64,000 nt of DNA, taken from positions 30,161,001 to 30,225,000 of the forward strand of contig NC_068564.1 of assembly GCF_022201045.2 (NCBI RefSeq), in the 5' to 3' direction. This document shows, in pieces, positions 9,201-21,000 of the stretch. Below the pieces are notes generated by a model. It was not told the origin of the DNA. It saw only the letters and a list, made by a program, of their open reading frames with translations, and ran no database searches. The DNA comes from Citrus sinensis. Taxonomy: Eukaryota; Streptophyta; Magnoliopsida; Sapindales; Rutaceae. Position 1 is the first letter of the stretch; the number at the start of each line of letters is the position of its first letter. A program made the translations under genes and the position numbers.

Positions 9201-11654
9201 TGGAATGAGTTGCTTCTCTGATGGTGCTAGTTGCTCAACTCTTGACTTCCATTTATTAGTGTCCATAGATGGTGCTGAGTCAAGCAGGGCATTGACCTCA
9301 TCAACCGATCTGTCAATATCAAAATCAAAACCAAAGTGAGTTAAACATGTTTGTAAAGGATCATCACTAAGGTTTGAAAGAAAAGTATTATCAACTATTG
9401 TTTCTATTAAATCCACATCAACAATTCCATCATCTGCACTGTGAGGTTGTTTGACAATGTTGAAAATGTTTAGCTCCATAGTCATGTTGCCGAAGGACAA
9501 TTGCATATTTCCGGTCCTACATTGAATATGAGCATCTGCAGTTGCCAAGAAAGGTCGGCCTAGAATAATGGGGATGTGCTTCCTTGAGTCCTGTATTGGT
9601 TGAGTGTCAATTACAATGAAATCAACAGGAAAATAAAACTTGTCTACCTGGATAAGCACGTCCTCCACAATACCACGAGGTATTTTCGTGGACCGATCTG
9701 CAAGCTGTAACACCACTGGAGTTGGGTGTAATTCTCCCAGTCCAAGTTTCACAAACACAGAGTAAGGCAATAAATTTACACTAGCTCCTAAATCCAACAA
9801 AGCATTCTCAATTGTGTGGTTCCCTATACTACATGAGATAGTGGGGGAGCCTGGGTCTTTGCATTTTAAAGGAATTTTATGTTGAAGTATAGAACTAACG
9901 TTTTCTGTTAAAAATGCCTTCTTTTGAACATGCATGTTTCTCTTTTTAGTACAAAGGTCTTTAAGAAACTTGGCATAAGATGGAACTTGTTTAATAGCAT
10001 CAAGTAAAGGGATGTTAACACTTACCTGTTTGAAGATTTCAAGAATCTCACCTGTGGATTTTCCCTTTTTTCCTTTAGCTAACCTCTGAGGAAATGGAGC
10101 CTTGGGAACATATTCTTGTGGGTTGGTTTCTTCTTTCTCCTCCGGTGATGAGTCATCAACATTCACAGGTACAATTTGATTTTCTTTTGTCACTGGCATC
10201 TCCACTTTGTTGTCGACTTCCTTTCCTTTTCGCAAGGTCATTACTGCTTTGACTTCTCCATGCTGCTGTGGTGAACTGGTACTTGCTTCATGCACTCCTT
10301 TAGGGTTAGGCACTGGTTGACTTGGAAACTTACCTTTCTCAACGGTCATTGCCAAGGTCTGAACTGAAGAAGCAAGTTGTCCCACCATCTTCTCGAGGCT
10401 TGAAACTGATTGGGCTTGTGAGTTGAAGCCCGTTCTCAACTCATTTCGTAGTCCATCAATGGTGCGGTTCTGTTGCTCAATCGTGGAGTGAGTAACATTC
10501 CTGAAATTCTGGAATGCATCCTCCCATGGTCTAGGTTGAGAGTGGTTCTGGTTCTGATTGTATGGTCTAAATGGTGGCTGAGAGGCTTGAGGATTTTGTG
10601 GAATTGGTGGAGCTGGAGCTGCTGGTCCGTTCTGTTGGAATCCTTGAGACCATGAAAAATGGGGGTGGTCTCTCCATCCAGGGTTATATGTGTTGGAGTA
10701 TGGGTTGTAATTCGATGGTTTTCTCATTACACCTATGGCATTGGCTTGATCTGAGTATGAGTCATGGTCATGTGGCTCTGTTGATTTAGCAGTCGATAAT
10801 AATGCTATTTGTCGAGAGAGACCTTCAATTATCGCTTTGACTTCTTTAATTTCTGAACTTGATTCGCCAATGTGAACCTCATTTACTCCCTTAATTCTTC
10901 TAGTATTCCTGAGTGATCGACTCCGTTGTTGGGAATTATCCGCTTGTCGCTGGAAGAATTCCCAAATCTCTGATGCACTTTTTGACATTAGCTCTCCTCC
11001 ACTTGTTGCCATTAGCCATTCTTGCACATTCGGTAGTAATCCCTCCAAAAAGTATTGACATTGGTGCCATTTCTCGTACCCATGATGTGGACACTTCAAG
11101 AGTAGCCCATTGAATCGCTCCCAAGTTTCGAAAAATTGCTCGTCTTCTCTCTGGGTAAACTCTGAGATTTCCCTGCGAATAGCATTGGTTTTATGCACTG
11201 GGAAATATTTATTCAAAAATTTCGTTACCATTTGTTCCCATGATGCAATGCTATTAGCAGGCAATGTATTAAGCCATGAACGAGCCCTATCCTTTAAAGA
11301 AAATGGGAATAGTCTAAGTTTAACATCATCGTCTGAAAAATTTTCATATTTAAAAGTTTGACAAATGGCATGAAAATCATTCAGATGATTATATGGATCC
11401 TCATTTTCTAGGCCATAAAATGTGGGGAGACAATTTAGCACACTAGGTTTTAATTCAAAACTCCTAGCAGCTACATTTGGGTATCTTATACATGATGTGC
11501 TCAAATTTGCTAAAGGACTGAAATAATCTTTAAATGGCCTCTCCTGTGGTTGCAAATCCATTTTATTTTTTACTTGTTTGTGTGTGCGAAGTGTTTTCTC
11601 AAGTTCAAGGTCTATAGGTTCAAGATTGGGTAATAATGACCTTCGACCATGCAT
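6276..11654 (-). CDS. Gag-Pol polyprotein of the gypsy element
   Basis: A single open frame of 1,792 residues from the ATG at 11,652-11,654; a longer frame starts only at a TTG. Order: Gag (about 40-260, with RSWLNTLP and FLNKYFP), a Pro/Gln-rich linker with no CCHC knuckle seen, aspartic protease (DLGAS, Asp621), reverse transcriptase ([14 protein letters not shown] with Asp1073-Asp1074), RNase H ([13 protein letters not shown]) and integrase with a Cys/His zinc region (CSSCDRCQR) and a DD35E triad (Asp1497 in GIDFMG, Asp1556 in SDGGAHF, Glu1592 in GQVEISN). Integrase after RNase H defines Ty3/gypsy. All catalytic residues are present and there is no frameshift, so it looks functional. Expression is expected from the LTR promoter at 12,751-12,760. 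Confidence 0.97.
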   Translation of the reverse strand: MHGRRSLLPNLEPIDLELEKTLRTHKQVKNKMDLQPQERPFKDYFSPLANLSTSCIRYPNVAARSFELKPSVLNCLPTFYGLENEDPYNHLNDFHAICQTFKYENFSDDDVKLRLFPFSLKDRARSWLNTLPANSIASWEQMVTKFLNKYFPVHKTNAIRREISEFTQREDEQFFETWERFNGLLLKCPHHGYEKWHQCQYFLEGLLPNVQEWLMATSGGELMSKSASEIWEFFQRQADNSQQRSRSLRNTRRIKGVNEVHIGESSSEIKEVKAIIEGLSRQIALLSTAKSTEPHDHDSYSDQANAIGVMRKPSNYNPYSNTYNPGWRDHPHFSWSQGFQQNGPAAPAPPIPQNPQASQPPFRPYNQNQNHSQPRPWEDAFQNFRNVTHSTIEQQNRTIDGLRNELRTGFNSQAQSVSSLEKMVGQLASSVQTLAMTVEKGKFPSQPVPNPKGVHEASTSSPQQHGEVKAVMTLRKGKEVDNKVEMPVTKENQIVPVNVDDSSPEEKEETNPQEYVPKAPFPQRLAKGKKGKSTGEILEIFKQVSVNIPLLDAIKQVPSYAKFLKDLCTKKRNMHVQKKAFLTENVSSILQHKIPLKCKDPGSPTISCSIGNHTIENALLDLGASVNLLPYSVFVKLGLGELHPTPVVLQLADRSTKIPRGIVEDVLIQVDKFYFPVDFIVIDTQPIQDSRKHIPIILGRPFLATADAHIQCRTGNMQLSFGNMTMELNIFNIVKQPHSADDGIVDVDLIETIVDNTFLSNLSDDPLQTCLTHFGFDFDIDRSVDEVNALLDSAPSMDTNKWKSRVEQLAPSEKQLIPSSESPPKLELKPLPNTLEYAFLGEESTLPVIISASLNDEQKGKLLDVLKEHKGALGWTIADIKGINPVDCMHYIHLDENAKTTREMQRRLNPNMKEVVRTEVLKLLDAGIIYPISDSSWVSPVQVVPKKSGVTVVTNADNELIPTRVTTGWRVCIDYRKLNSVTRKDHFPLPFIDQMLDRLAGHEFYCFLDGYSGYNQIPIAPKDQEKTTFTCPFGTFAYRRMPFGLCNAPATFQRCMLSIFSDMVERFLEVFMDDFSIFGNSFDQCLHHLTLVLQRCIEKNLILNWEKCHFMVKQGIVLGHIISSKGIEVDKAKVDLISNLPPPKTVREVRSFLGHAGFYRRFIKDFSKVSRPLCNLLAKDVPFIFNDSCLMAFEKLKQLLTSSPIIQAPNWKLPFELMCDASDYAVGAVLGQRVDRIPHVIYYASMTLNDAQLNYSTTEKEMLAVVFALEKFRSYLIGCKIIVFIDHAALKYLLTKKDAKARLIRWVLLLQEFDLEFKDKKGSENVVADHLSRLHFDTIIEQLPLNESFPDEQLMSVEVLPWYADIVNYLVTGKLPEHWTKQDKAKFFAEIKNFFWDDPYLFKYCADQIVRRCVPESEIQNILSFCHEQACGGHFSAKKTATKVLQCGFYWPSIFRDAYTFCSSCDRCQRMGSITRRNMMPLNPILVVEIFDVWGIDFMGPFPPSFGHQYILVAVDYVSKWVEAIPCRTNDHKVVIAFLKSNIVSRFGFPRAIISDGGAHFCNKTFKALLTKYSITHKVATPYHPQTSGQVEISNREIKHILEKTVRPDRKDWSLRLDDALWAYRTAFKTPIGMSPYRLVYGKACHLPVELEHRAYWAIKKFNFDMQQASSERRLQLAELEGIRNDAYENAKIYKQRMKVFHDKHVMRKSFTPGQKVLLFNSRLHLFPGKLRSRWSGPFIVHTVFPHGAIEIKDPKNGVTFKVNGQRLKPYLEYQPRGEDTEINLSDPPDLN

Positions 11655-12019
11655 GCAAAACAAATAAAATAAAAAAATAAAGATGGGAACAAAATAAATA
11701 AAAAATAAAGAAGAGGGAGAAATTACGATACTAACCTTATTGCGCTATTAAAACCTTTCTATAAAAATACACAAAAACAAATACGTGAAATAAATTAACT
11801 AAAAATAAATTAATAAGATAAACAAAAAAAAATTACAAAGAAAAATAAATTGAAAATTAAATTACAGAATTTTAAAGAAGAGAAAGAGAAAAGAAATACT
11901 AACCTTTAAATGTAGATTCACTTTTTTTTTCTTTTTCTTTTAATAAAAAAAAATACAAGAAAAAAAAAATAAAAGAAATTATTCACAAAAATTAATTCTA
12001 TGAATTAAAATTACTTACC
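11655..12019 (-). other. Leader of the gypsy element
   Basis: 365 bp between the primer binding site and the Gag start. T-rich on the minus strand apart from the Gag-proximal end, low complexity, with no supported coding frame or structure. Confidence 0.7.
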
Positions 12020-12037
12020 TCCCCGGCAACGGCGCCA
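12020..12037 (-). other. Primer binding site (tRNA-Asp type)
   Basis: The minus strand reads TGGCGCCGTTGCCGGGGA, 6 nt inside the 5' LTR. It is complementary to the 3' end of plant tRNA-Asp including CCA (tRNA sequence recalled from general knowledge). This fixes the 5' LTR as the right-hand copy. Confidence 0.9.
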
Positions 12038-12043
12038 AAAACT

Positions 12044-13428
12044 TGTTGTGCAAATTTTAATGTACTCGCAAGCGCACGAATCTATTGTAGTATAGATCTA
12101 TGGTGACGAGTGTCGATCCCACGAGGAGGTGGATTTTAATTGTGTATAGAATTAATTTTGTAAATGGGTTGTTGGATTTATGGTGGAAATGATTTGGAAT
12201 ATGCTAAAACTTAAATTAAAATGGCGAGAATAAATTCTAAAGTTGGAATTGAAATGGCGAGAATAAATTGAAGAGAATTCTATTAAAATGACGTACTTGG
12301 GTATCTGGATCCGTATCAACATGCATCATGGGCTAAATAATCCGTATTAATGCCAATTAAATCATGAGGGGGGAATCCACACCTCATGAACCACGCTCTA
12401 ATCAATATGGTGCTAAGGGCTTATCGTGCCAAATAATAATAACCTTGTACTAGAGAGCCGGTGAAACCAAGGCGGTACTAGACAAGATTAGTATTATTTG
12501 TCGACGAGAAGTCAAAACATCCACAAAAACTAGAGGGGAAGAGAAAATAAATTTACCAAATAAAGCCCATGACACATGTTGAGACTTCACCTTCAACCCA
12601 AGCTTGAAAGAAAATTAGCCACTCATAATTGAACTAGGGGCAAAATGAGAATTTATTAAAATACGAAGAAAATACAAGATGGAGAGGGAATTACATAAAA
12701 TGGATCCCAAAAATGGATTCAGAGATATCAAATTAGGGGGGAGAGGCCCCCTTTTTATAGATACATGGAGTAAATCATGGCCATCGGATTAAAAACAGTT
12801 TGGACGCTCAGGATTGCGCCACGTCATCAGTCAACAGTCCACGGTTTGACCACGCGGATGAACAGTAACACGGTTTGACCCGACTTTGAACAGTAACGCG
12901 GTTTGACCCGGATGAACAGTAACGCGGTTTGGTTGAAAATAATCCTGTGTGATGCATGCACCGTACGCGAGATTTTTCGTCCACTGATATGCTGCCACGT
13001 CACCATCAACAGTACATAAGAATTTTAGTCCAACAGGATCGTGACACCTCATCAGTCAATGCCACATCATCGGTCAATGCCACGTCATCATCCGTCTATG
13101 TGAACAGTGTCGTGAACAGTAACGTATACAGTACCGTACACGTGAATAGTACCGTACATGTGAATAGTGCCATTTTTCCTTTTATACTCCTCCTAAGGTT
13201 TTTGACCGTCCTGAGTTCAAAAGTGATGTCCGTTTTGCCGTCTGATTTCTCCTTTATTGTGAAATGACTATAATGCCCCTAAAATACATAAAATACTTAA
13301 TTAAAATAAAACACATGTAATTAAATCACAAGAAGGTTAAATACATAAAAGTAAGGGTTGTTAATAAGACTTGAAATGTAAAATGACGGTTTTCTCCTTT
13401 ATAAATATGCATTTTCTAACACTCAACA
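12044..13428 (-). repeat. 5' LTR of the gypsy element
   Basis: 1,385 bp, same boundaries and internal repeats as 896-2,280. It adjoins the primer site on its left and the hAT relic on its right, with the CTTAG target duplication at 13,429-13,433. Confidence 0.95.
12751..13087 (-). promoter_or_regulatory. Predicted LTR promoter with three bZIP-type sites
   Basis: The minus strand has CTATAAAAAG (12,751-12,760), a good TATA box. Upstream in the direction of transcription lie three copies of TGACGTGG (12,819-12,826; 12,995-13,002; 13,080-13,087), the core bound by plant bZIP factors of the ABA, stress and unfolded-protein pathways. Two of the three sit outside the 18-bp repeat block. The same arrangement occurs in the 3' LTR. 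Inducibility is inferred. Confidence 0.55.
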
Positions 13429-13433
13429 CTTAG

Positions 13434-14600
13434 GCGCAATCTGATATCACACACATGGAGAAATAGATTATATGTGGATAGTTAGTACTAGAAAATAATG
13501 TTGGCAATCATAAAAACATTTCAAATCGTTTTCTAAGGCACTAGCCAATTGCCAATCATACTTACTAGGCAAACATTTATACTTTCCATCAATGTTCTTC
13601 AATGGACAAAAAACATTCTTATAATGTAATGCATAACATATCATGAGATAAGTAGAATTCTACCTAGTTGGACAGTCTTGCACTAGTTTTCTACCAGAAG
13701 TAATGTCTAATTTACTTGCATTCTCATCAAATGTTGATTTCCTTTTAGTTGATCCTAACAAAAAAATAACTCTCACAAATGTTTGTAGTCAGATCACCAA
13801 TCACACTTAAACCATCCTTTACAATCAAATTCATAATGTGGGCACAACAACGAGCATGAAACTTTTGTCCACCCAAAATGAGATCATTTTTATCTTGTAC
13901 CAACAACATAAAATCAATCATATGATCATTAGTAGCAACATTGTCAACAATTATAAAGGGTAACTTGCGCTCAATGTTGAACTCCAATAACGAACCCATC
14001 AGCTTATCACAAAGCACTTGGTCTGTATGAGAACCAGACACTTCCAAAAAGCTAATAAAAAAAACATAAATTGATGGCGGATTACTAATTAAAAAATCAG
14101 ATTGATCATTAATAATAAAAAAATCAGTTTGATCATTAATAATTAAAAATATCAAATTGATCATTAATAATTAAACAAAACATAAAAGTAACAATTTTAT
14201 CTCAAAAGTATGTGTCGTAATGCCCAAGCGTCATCAATAAAGTGTGCAGTGATTGCCATATATGCATTTGTTTGATTTTTTGCAATCCATATATCAGCTG
14301 TAATGGCAATTTTACCTTAAGTTTGCTCCAACATAGTGACACACTAATATATTTGGCCCTTTCACACTCATACATGTCTAAAATCTCATTTTTGATAGTA
14401 TTTTGAGACACTAGCTTCCATAATTAATTTAGAGAAGACATAACACCCTTTGGCCCCTCTACAATACTTAGAGGGTACTTGTGCATGACAATAGCACGTG
14501 GCATTTTTCTCCTCGTAACAGCAAGATCAAAATGATCTACCATGATCTTCCCTTTTTAACTAGCAACTTTCTTTGCCGGTGGAAACTCTCAATTTTAAAA
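13434..14600 (-). pseudogene. hAT transposase relic, N-terminal half
   Basis: Minus-strand blocks in order: HFDLAVTRRKMPRAIVMHKYP at about 14,470-14,540, NTIKNEILDMYE at about 14,360-14,400, the region equivalent to the first catalytic block (about 14,210-14,330, shifted), then KLPFIIVDNVATNDHM and FHARCCAHIMNLIVKDGL at about 13,800-13,970, then the DCPTR-stop-NSTYLM block at about 13,640-13,680, where the conserved Trp is a stop. Multiple stops and frameshifts. It continues directly into 1-895 across the gypsy insertion. Confidence 0.88.
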
Positions 14601-15436
14601 AATAATGCCTCTCTACAATATTTTGGGTTAATTTGAACCAAAATTTTTTGTACAAACCTCTCAACTGCAAATTAAAATGAAATAAGAAACCTCTAACTTA
14701 TATCATCATCTCATGTCTTAATTTATTTCTTTTTTAATTTTATTTTATGCAAAATGATCAGCAATCAAGTTGTTTACCATCTACTACCCTATTTCAGATA
14801 TTCTAACCAAATTGGTGCTCTTCGAATGAGTATGCAAAATATAATTATTTTTGTTTGTGCTTCAGTGCTATGTGACTAAAAATGAAATAAAAAAAATATT
14901 AATGAAAACACACAAAATGTAAAATTAACTCAAATAAATGCAAACAAATGCAATTTGAAACAATTAAATAAAGAAAGAAAAATAGAAAAAGCAAAATCCT
15001 TGCAGTAGGAGAACCGACTAGCACAAAAGTGTTGGGCGGTGACGACAAACGGTGGCAGCTGACCGACTATTAGTGATGACGACAGCTAACGAGTTGTTAG
15101 GATTTCTTTTAGGGGAATAAAGATCGATTCGATCTAAGGGAATATGTATTAGAATTTCTAATTTACAAGTTTAAAATATTAGGTAATATTTTTTTTAATT
15201 TTCTACGACAGTTAGAGGACCTGACAAAATCCCCAAATCCAAACCTAAATATTTTTTTAGGCTTAGACCCGTACACAAAAGAGACCGGAATTTATTTTCA
15301 ATTTTTCTAGGGCCCCGTACTCATCCCAAATTAATCGGAACCACGTGGGCAGTGCTGCCAACACAGACTAAACTGAAAAATTCTCAAAAATAACCTCCTA
15401 CAATTTTGTATTGGTATTAATTAATTTAAGGATTTT
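14601..15436. other. Probable 5' flank of the hAT relic
   Basis: No coding frame. Near 15,310-15,330 the minus strand reads GATGAGTACGGGGCCCTAG, which resembles the GC-rich termini of plant hAT elements and may mark the right end of the relic. The matching left end is outside the window, so neither terminal repeat nor target duplication can be checked. Confidence 0.35.
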
Positions 15437-15550
15437 GCTATGTTACATTGAATGTACCATACACAACCAACAAGAACCACACAATTATGTGGGTCCCATA
15501 ATTTGTGTGGTTCTTGTAGGTTGTGTATGGTACATTCAATGTAACATAGG
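15437..15550. mobile_element. Foldback element (MITE-like perfect hairpin)
   Basis: CTATGTTACATTGAATGTAC at 15,438 and its reverse complement ending at 15,548 bound two arms of about 50 bp with only one or two mismatches. The centre (TTATGTGGGTCCCATAA) is itself nearly palindromic, so the whole 111 bp folds into one hairpin. Flanks keep partial symmetry out to TTAA on both sides, so the target duplication (TA or TTAA) cannot be settled. Family not recognised. Confidence 0.75.
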
Positions 15551-16100
15551 GGCTCCCTTAATTTAATTGGTCAAATCTTTTAAGTTTCAAATTAAAAAAA
15601 AATTAAGGATGATATATCCTTGACATGACTTGGGGGACTTTTGGATGTTGTTTTGGATACTAGCTAAAGTAATATCTGAAAACTAACTTGTGTACAATAA
15701 ATTTGTCTTTAAAACTCCTTTAAAAAATATTTATTTAATCAAGAGTTGTATTGGCCTTTTGGATTTTTCTGTAACAGCCTTTTGGTCTTGGGAATTGAGT
15801 ACACAACTTTCATTTACAGAGTTGACAACGTAGTTATAATTGACTCCATTTTTTTATTAAATGCCACTTCACAATTAGCCTTTTTTTTCAAATTACCAAT
15901 AGAATCAAGTTATTTGAATTGGCTAAACTCTTCTCCACACCTATTTTTTTAAAAATAGATTCATTATTAAAAATTAAAAATTTTAAAAGTTTAAAATTAC
16001 ATTTCAATAATAATTTTCTCTCTATCTTACAATTGCTACTTTACATTTATCCGAACTATCAAAATCTTAGTGAACTAAATCGAATATCTATGACACTCAT
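15551..16100. other. AT-rich spacer
   Basis: AT-rich sequence with short frames of no recognisable product. Nothing else seen. Confidence 0.6.
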
Positions 16101-16635
16101 TTGTATTGTCTAGAGACCATTTTTTTTTGTGCAATGCACTTAGCTTGCTGCCTTTTTTTTTTTTCAAAGAATGTGAGTAATGGTACCATCACTTCCAATT
16201 TGGTTAATGGTAATGAGCTCGTTGCCATCACCCATAACTTATCTAAGCAATGGGTGCCATCGCTACTTGATCGACAATATCCATCGCCTAAAATGTAGCT
16301 ATAGAAAATATGGGCGATGGACTTGATCACCTGGGAGTTCACTTGTCTCCCGAACGATGACGTTTATAGCCAGGGAGATAGCGTCGATCACCTATAATCT
16401 CTGTCATTAAATTTTGAGCAATAGATATTGTCATCAGACGAAGGCACCCATCACCCATGGGTGACAAAGTCCATCGCAAGGGCAATTAACCATTTTGTTA
16501 AGCCCATCGCCTAGGGTTGCCTAGGCAACAGCCAAATCCATCCATTTAAATTTCCATCTCACGTTTGATCAACTAAGCAAAATGGGCAATGGTAGCCCTC
16601 ACCCATCCCATTTTGCTTACAAGTTGTCTTGATTA
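16101..16635. repeat. Repeat-rich stretch with CCATCGCC/GGGCGATGG motifs
   Basis: Variants of CCATCGCC, CCATCACCC and their complements recur in both orientations (about 16,210-16,300, 16,310, 16,445-16,510, 16,580-16,605). Clustered short motifs in both orientations suggest the subterminal region of a DNA transposon such as CACTA, but no terminus or transposase was found. The copia element is inserted at its right edge. Confidence 0.4.
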
Positions 16636-16640
16636 CTAAT

Positions 16641-17304
16641 TGTTGGCTGAAAGGTGAATTCAAACACCTTTACCAGCAAACGACAGCGTTTCCAGTAGTG
16701 TTCAGAAGCTTTAAGTGCTCACGTGAGAAGCACAGCCAATCCTTAATCTGAAACGGCAACATATAAGTTCGTTTTGGATATGCTCAACTTAAGTGAAGTC
16801 ACGGGTTCTTCACGTGATGGTTAACTGAAGCTGAGTTTGTTAAATAACAGACTCATAGCACACGTGTCAAGGAGCTGTGCAATCTGGGTTGTTAAAGCTG
16901 TTACAAGACTGGTATATAAGCTGCAGCCTTCTGGTTTAGAGGTCATCGAGCGTGATAGAGATTAAGGGAACTCTGAGAGGAAGTGTCTTACTTGTTCTTG
17001 TTCTTAGAATCTCTGTAACAACTTCTTGAATCATTCAATAAAGCTGTCTGAGGAATTCACTCGTGGATGTAAGCCATTTAATGGCTGAACCACGTTAAAG
17101 TTTGTGCTCTGTTTTGTGTGATTGGTTTTTTTGCTGGTTTTGGTTTCTATGTTTGTAATTAATCTTTTTGTTACGACTCTTGTTGGGTTTAATTGATTCT
17201 CTTAAGTTGATCTAAGCTGATATTGCATCTTGATTAATCTTGGCTGAGAATCTTGGGAGGATCTGGTTCTTCATCATAGCAAAGCTAACGAACCCGATTT
17301 GACA
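16641..17304 (+). repeat. 5' LTR of the copia element
   Basis: 664 bp, starting TGTTGGCTGA and ending GATTTGACA. A TATA box (TATATAAG) lies at 16,913-16,920, with CACGTG cores upstream (16,861 and about 16,813). AATAAAG near 17,038 could act in polyadenylation. Confidence 0.93.
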
Positions 17305-17306
17305 AT

Positions 17307-17320
17307 TGGTATCAAAGCTT
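17307..17320 (+). other. Primer binding site of the copia element
   Basis: TGGTATCAAAGC starts 2 nt after the LTR; it differs by one base from the initiator-Met tRNA complement usual in copia elements. Confidence 0.85.
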
Positions 17321-19753
17321 GGTTCTTAACCAAGATTCAGGTATGGCTACTCAGAAGGTCGATTTGGAGAAGTTTAATGGCAGAAACGACTTCAACATGT
17401 GGAAGGTTAAAATCGAGGCTCTCTTGGTTACTCAAGGTCTTGGTGATGCACTTGAAGCTTCAACCAAGATCAAAGGGAATGGAGTATCATCTTCAAAGAC
17501 TCAAGAGCAGATGGCTGAAATTGACAAGAAGGCAAAAGGTACCATAATCCTTAGCCTTGCTGATTCTGTAATTAGAGAAGTTGCCAAGGAGACATCTGTT
17601 GCTGGTTTGATGAAGAAATTGGAAAGCCTATACAAGAAGAAATCCTTGGCCAACAGGCTGTATATCAAGAAAAGCATGTTCACTCTAAAGATGACAGAAG
17701 GCTCATCACTGGATAAGCACATTGATGAATTCAATCAAGTGTGTGATACACTTGCAACAATTGATGAAGCTTTAGATGATGAGGGAAAAGCTTTGCTACT
17801 GGTTAGCTCTCTTCCAGAGTCTTACAAAAATTTTGCTGATGCTCTCATGTATGGGAGACAAACTCTCTCATTGGATGAAGTTAAGTCAGCTCTAAACACA
17901 AGGGAGCTACATGAAAAGAGACAAAATCTTAATCAAGAAACTGGGGAAGGGCTAACAGCAAAGGGTCAGTATTATAAGAACACAGAAAAGAAAAAGAAGC
18001 AATGGAAGGCCAAAGACAAGAACAAGACTCTTAAGTGCTTCCAGTGCCATAAGGAAGGTCACTTTAAGAGAGATTGTCCAGAAAGGAAGAACAAACAGTA
18101 CAAAGAGCAAAGAAGTCAAAATGGTGATGCATCAGTAGTTGAAGAAGAAGGATATGAGTCAGCCGGTGTCCTAATTGCCTCTGATGAAGATCATGAAGGT
18201 AAGTGGGTGCTTGACTCAGGGTGTTCTTTTCATATGTGCCCTTTTAAACATCATTTCTCTGAGTATCAAGAATATGATGGTGGTAGGGTGATGGTGGGGA
18301 ATGATGCAATTTGTAGAGTTATAGGGATTGGGGTTATTAAATTGAAATTGCATGATAACTCAATTCTTGAACTCAAACAAGTGAGGCATGTACCTGATTT
18401 AAAAAGGAATTTGATCTCATTGGGGATGTTGGATCAGATAGGTTGTGTTGTTAAGGTCCAGCAGGGTATAATGAGTGTTGTAAAGGGGTCATTGGTTCTG
18501 TTAAGAGGAATCAGGAAGAATGGTCTCTATGTGTTAGAAGGGACAACTGTGACAGGGATGGTGTCAGTGTCATCTAGCTCTAATGTTGACAAAACTAACC
18601 TATGGCACTTAAGGCTTGGACATATGAGTCTGAGAGGCCTTAAAGAGTTGTCAAAACAGGGGATGTTAGGCAGTAATACAATTGGTGAGATGGTGTTTTG
18701 TGAAGATTGTGTCCTAGGGAAATCTACAAGAACCAGTTTTAAGTCATCAGTTCACACTACTAGAAGCATTCTGGATTACATACACTCAGACTTGTGGGGA
18801 CCTGCACAAGTAGTATCACTGAGAGGTGCAAGATATTTTTTGTCTATAATTGATGATTTTTCAAGAAGGGTCTGGATTTATGTGCTCAAGAGTAAAGAAC
18901 AGGTGTTTGAAAAATTCAAGAACTGGAAGGTCTTGGTTGAAAAACAGACTGGAAAAACAGTAAAGAAGTTGAGGACTGATAATGGATTAGAGTTTTGCAA
19001 CCAGGTGTTTGATGAATTTTGTGCAAAGGAAGGTATTGCAAGGCATAAAACTGTAAGAATGACACCTCAGCAGAATGGCTTAGCTGAGAGGATGAATAGG
19101 ACTCTCATGGATAAGGTGAGGTGCATGATGATTCAAGCCAAGCTACCTAAGAATTTGTGAGCTGAGATTCTCAACACAGCTTGCTACCTGGTGAATTTAA
19201 GCCCCTCCACTACCATTGAATTCAAGATACCTTTTGAGCTTTGGTATGGTAAACAAGCCAGTTATAAAGACCTTAAGGTGTTTGGTTGTCTGGGTTATGC
19301 TCACATAAGCCAAGGAAAACTAGCACCCAGAGCACTGAAATGTGTGTTCATTGGGTATCCAGAGGGAACCAAGGGTTATAAGCTTTGGTGTACTGATCTC
19401 TCTCCACCCAGGTGCATAGTAAGCAGAGATGTCAAGTTCAATGAAGAAGCAGCAGTGGATAGTATTCAAAGAAACAGTGTGAGAGCTGATCAAGTTCATG
19501 ATGAACATTTTGAGGTGGAGTCACCTAGCAACCTGAATCAGAATGATGATACAGAATCAGCTGGAAGTGCTGATGATATTGGAAGACAAGAGTCACTTCA
19601 AGAAGCTGGATCAACTCAATCACAAGTAATGGATTATCAATTGACAAGAGATAGACAGAAGAGACAAAGCAAAGCACCTAAGAGGTATGGTTATGCAGAT
19701 CTGATTGCTTTTGCATTACATTCTGCTCATGAGATAAATGCTGAAGAACCACA

Positions 19754-21000
19754 TGAAATACAAGTATGCAACCCAAGAGGGGGGGTGAATTGGGATTCTA
19801 AAAATTATTCAATTTATTAAATAAAAACTTAATACAATTATAAATCAAATTCAAAGCAATAACAATTAAGATGATCACAATATAAAAAGATAAGGGAAGA
19901 GGGATTCAAACACCGAGATTTTTACGTGGTTCGGCCAACCTCGCCTACGTCCACGCCTCCAAGCTTTCCGGGCTTGAGGATTCCACTAAGCAAGCCTCCA
20001 AGGCTTCAAATGCTTACACTTGACTTCCAAGGTGTCAATGGACCTTTACAACAAGAGATTATCCCCAATCTCTTAACCCAAATGTATCCCAACACTTACA
20101 ATCACTCAAAGTAAAAGATTACAAACTGTTTTGCCTCTCACAATATATAAGATTACACAATGATGCTTAATATGTGAGTAGATGAAGCAAGAATGTGTTC
20201 TAAGCTCTATGAAGATTGTATTCTCAAATATTAGCTCAAATGGTCGTGTTGTGATCAATCTTCTTTGAATTTGAATGAGCTTATTTATACTTGGATTTGA
20301 AAATCTAGCCGTTACAAACTGTCGGACAGAAAACGGTTCGCCGTTAACCATTAACGGTTAACCGTTTCGGTTGGTCAAAGTTACCATTGGGCCAGATTTC
20401 AAATAAACGGTTTGCCGTTTAGGATTGCCCTTTCGCCGTTAACATCCAGAGACCTGCAAGAAGAGCATTTGTTATCCATTTACACTAAACGGTTAAGGAC
20501 TTGCATGAAGTAACGTTTCTGGATATTATCGGTTGACCGTTTAAAATAAACGATTTGCCGTTTGGCTCCAGTAACCTGCACAACAATTCAGCCTTATCAG
20601 TTTTCGTTAATCAATGCCAGATGAGGACAACCTTCAATTCTGGACGTTATCGGTTAACCGTTTAAAATAAACGGTTCACCGTTAGGTTCCAGTAGCCTTC
20701 TCATCTTGGGTGTTTTCTGTTTTTCATAAACAGTTAGAGGTTTAGGAAATGTGTTACTCTCTGCCTTTAATCGGTTAACCGTTTAAAATAAACGGTTCAC
20801 CGTTTATGACCAGAATTGTAATTTTAAACAAGTTTTTGCAGAGAATTTCTTTCTAATTTGAAAATCCATCTTTTATGAAGAAATAAGGCAATGATTAGAA
20901 GGGTTTTCGTTTATTCAGAAATAGCTCCAATATTTTTGTCAAAATACATTTAAAATTTGTTATCATCAAAATCAATATTATTAACATATTTATGTTAACA
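19754..21000 (-). mobile_element. Solo LTR inserted in the copia element
   Basis: 1,247 bp with a 5-bp target duplication CCACA (19,749-19,753 and 21,001-21,005). On the minus strand it begins TGTTAACATAAATATG and ends in TTTCA, after CACCCCCCCTCTTGGGTTG, an ending typical of many plant LTRs. It contains no primer site, polypurine tract or coding region, so it is a solo LTR left by recombination. Three exact-spaced palindromic repeats lie inside. Confidence 0.88.
20530..20805. repeat. 121-bp tandem repeats with palindromic core
   Basis: The core CGGTTAACCGTTTAAAATAA followed by ACGGTTCACCGTT begins at 20,530, 20,651 and 20,772, exactly 121 bp apart. A partial, shifted copy lies near 20,333-20,445. 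Each core contains CGGTTAACCG and can form a cruciform with the following AAACGG. It is confined to the solo LTR. Confidence 0.85.

Larger units (their letters stand above)
896..13428 (-). mobile_element. Complete Ty3/gypsy LTR retrotransposon (Athila/Tat-like) with accessory ORFs
   Basis: A 12,533-bp element transcribed on the minus strand. Order in the element's direction: 5' LTR (12,044-13,428), primer binding site, A-rich leader, Gag-Pol (11,654-6,276), three accessory frames (6,147-5,914; 5,772-5,215; 4,896-4,228), a 1.9-kb non-coding 3' region, polypurine tract, 3' LTR (896-2,280). A 5-bp target duplication CTTAG flanks it (891-895 and 13,429-13,433). The LTRs are the same length with a constant offset of 11,148, and no difference was seen on visual comparison. 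Insertion is therefore recent and the element may still be mobile. The tRNA-Asp-type primer site, long single Gag-Pol and extra 3' coding region fit the Athila/Tat branch; the exact lineage needs an RT tree. Confidence 0.95.

Noticed and set aside
8989..9339. 116-codon frame antisense to gag-pol
   Set aside because: Shadow of the strongly coding opposite strand; no domain seen.
15437..15550. Hairpin considered as a microRNA precursor
   Set aside because: Pairing is too perfect over the whole length and the centre is symmetric, which fits a transposon foldback better; small-RNA data would be needed.
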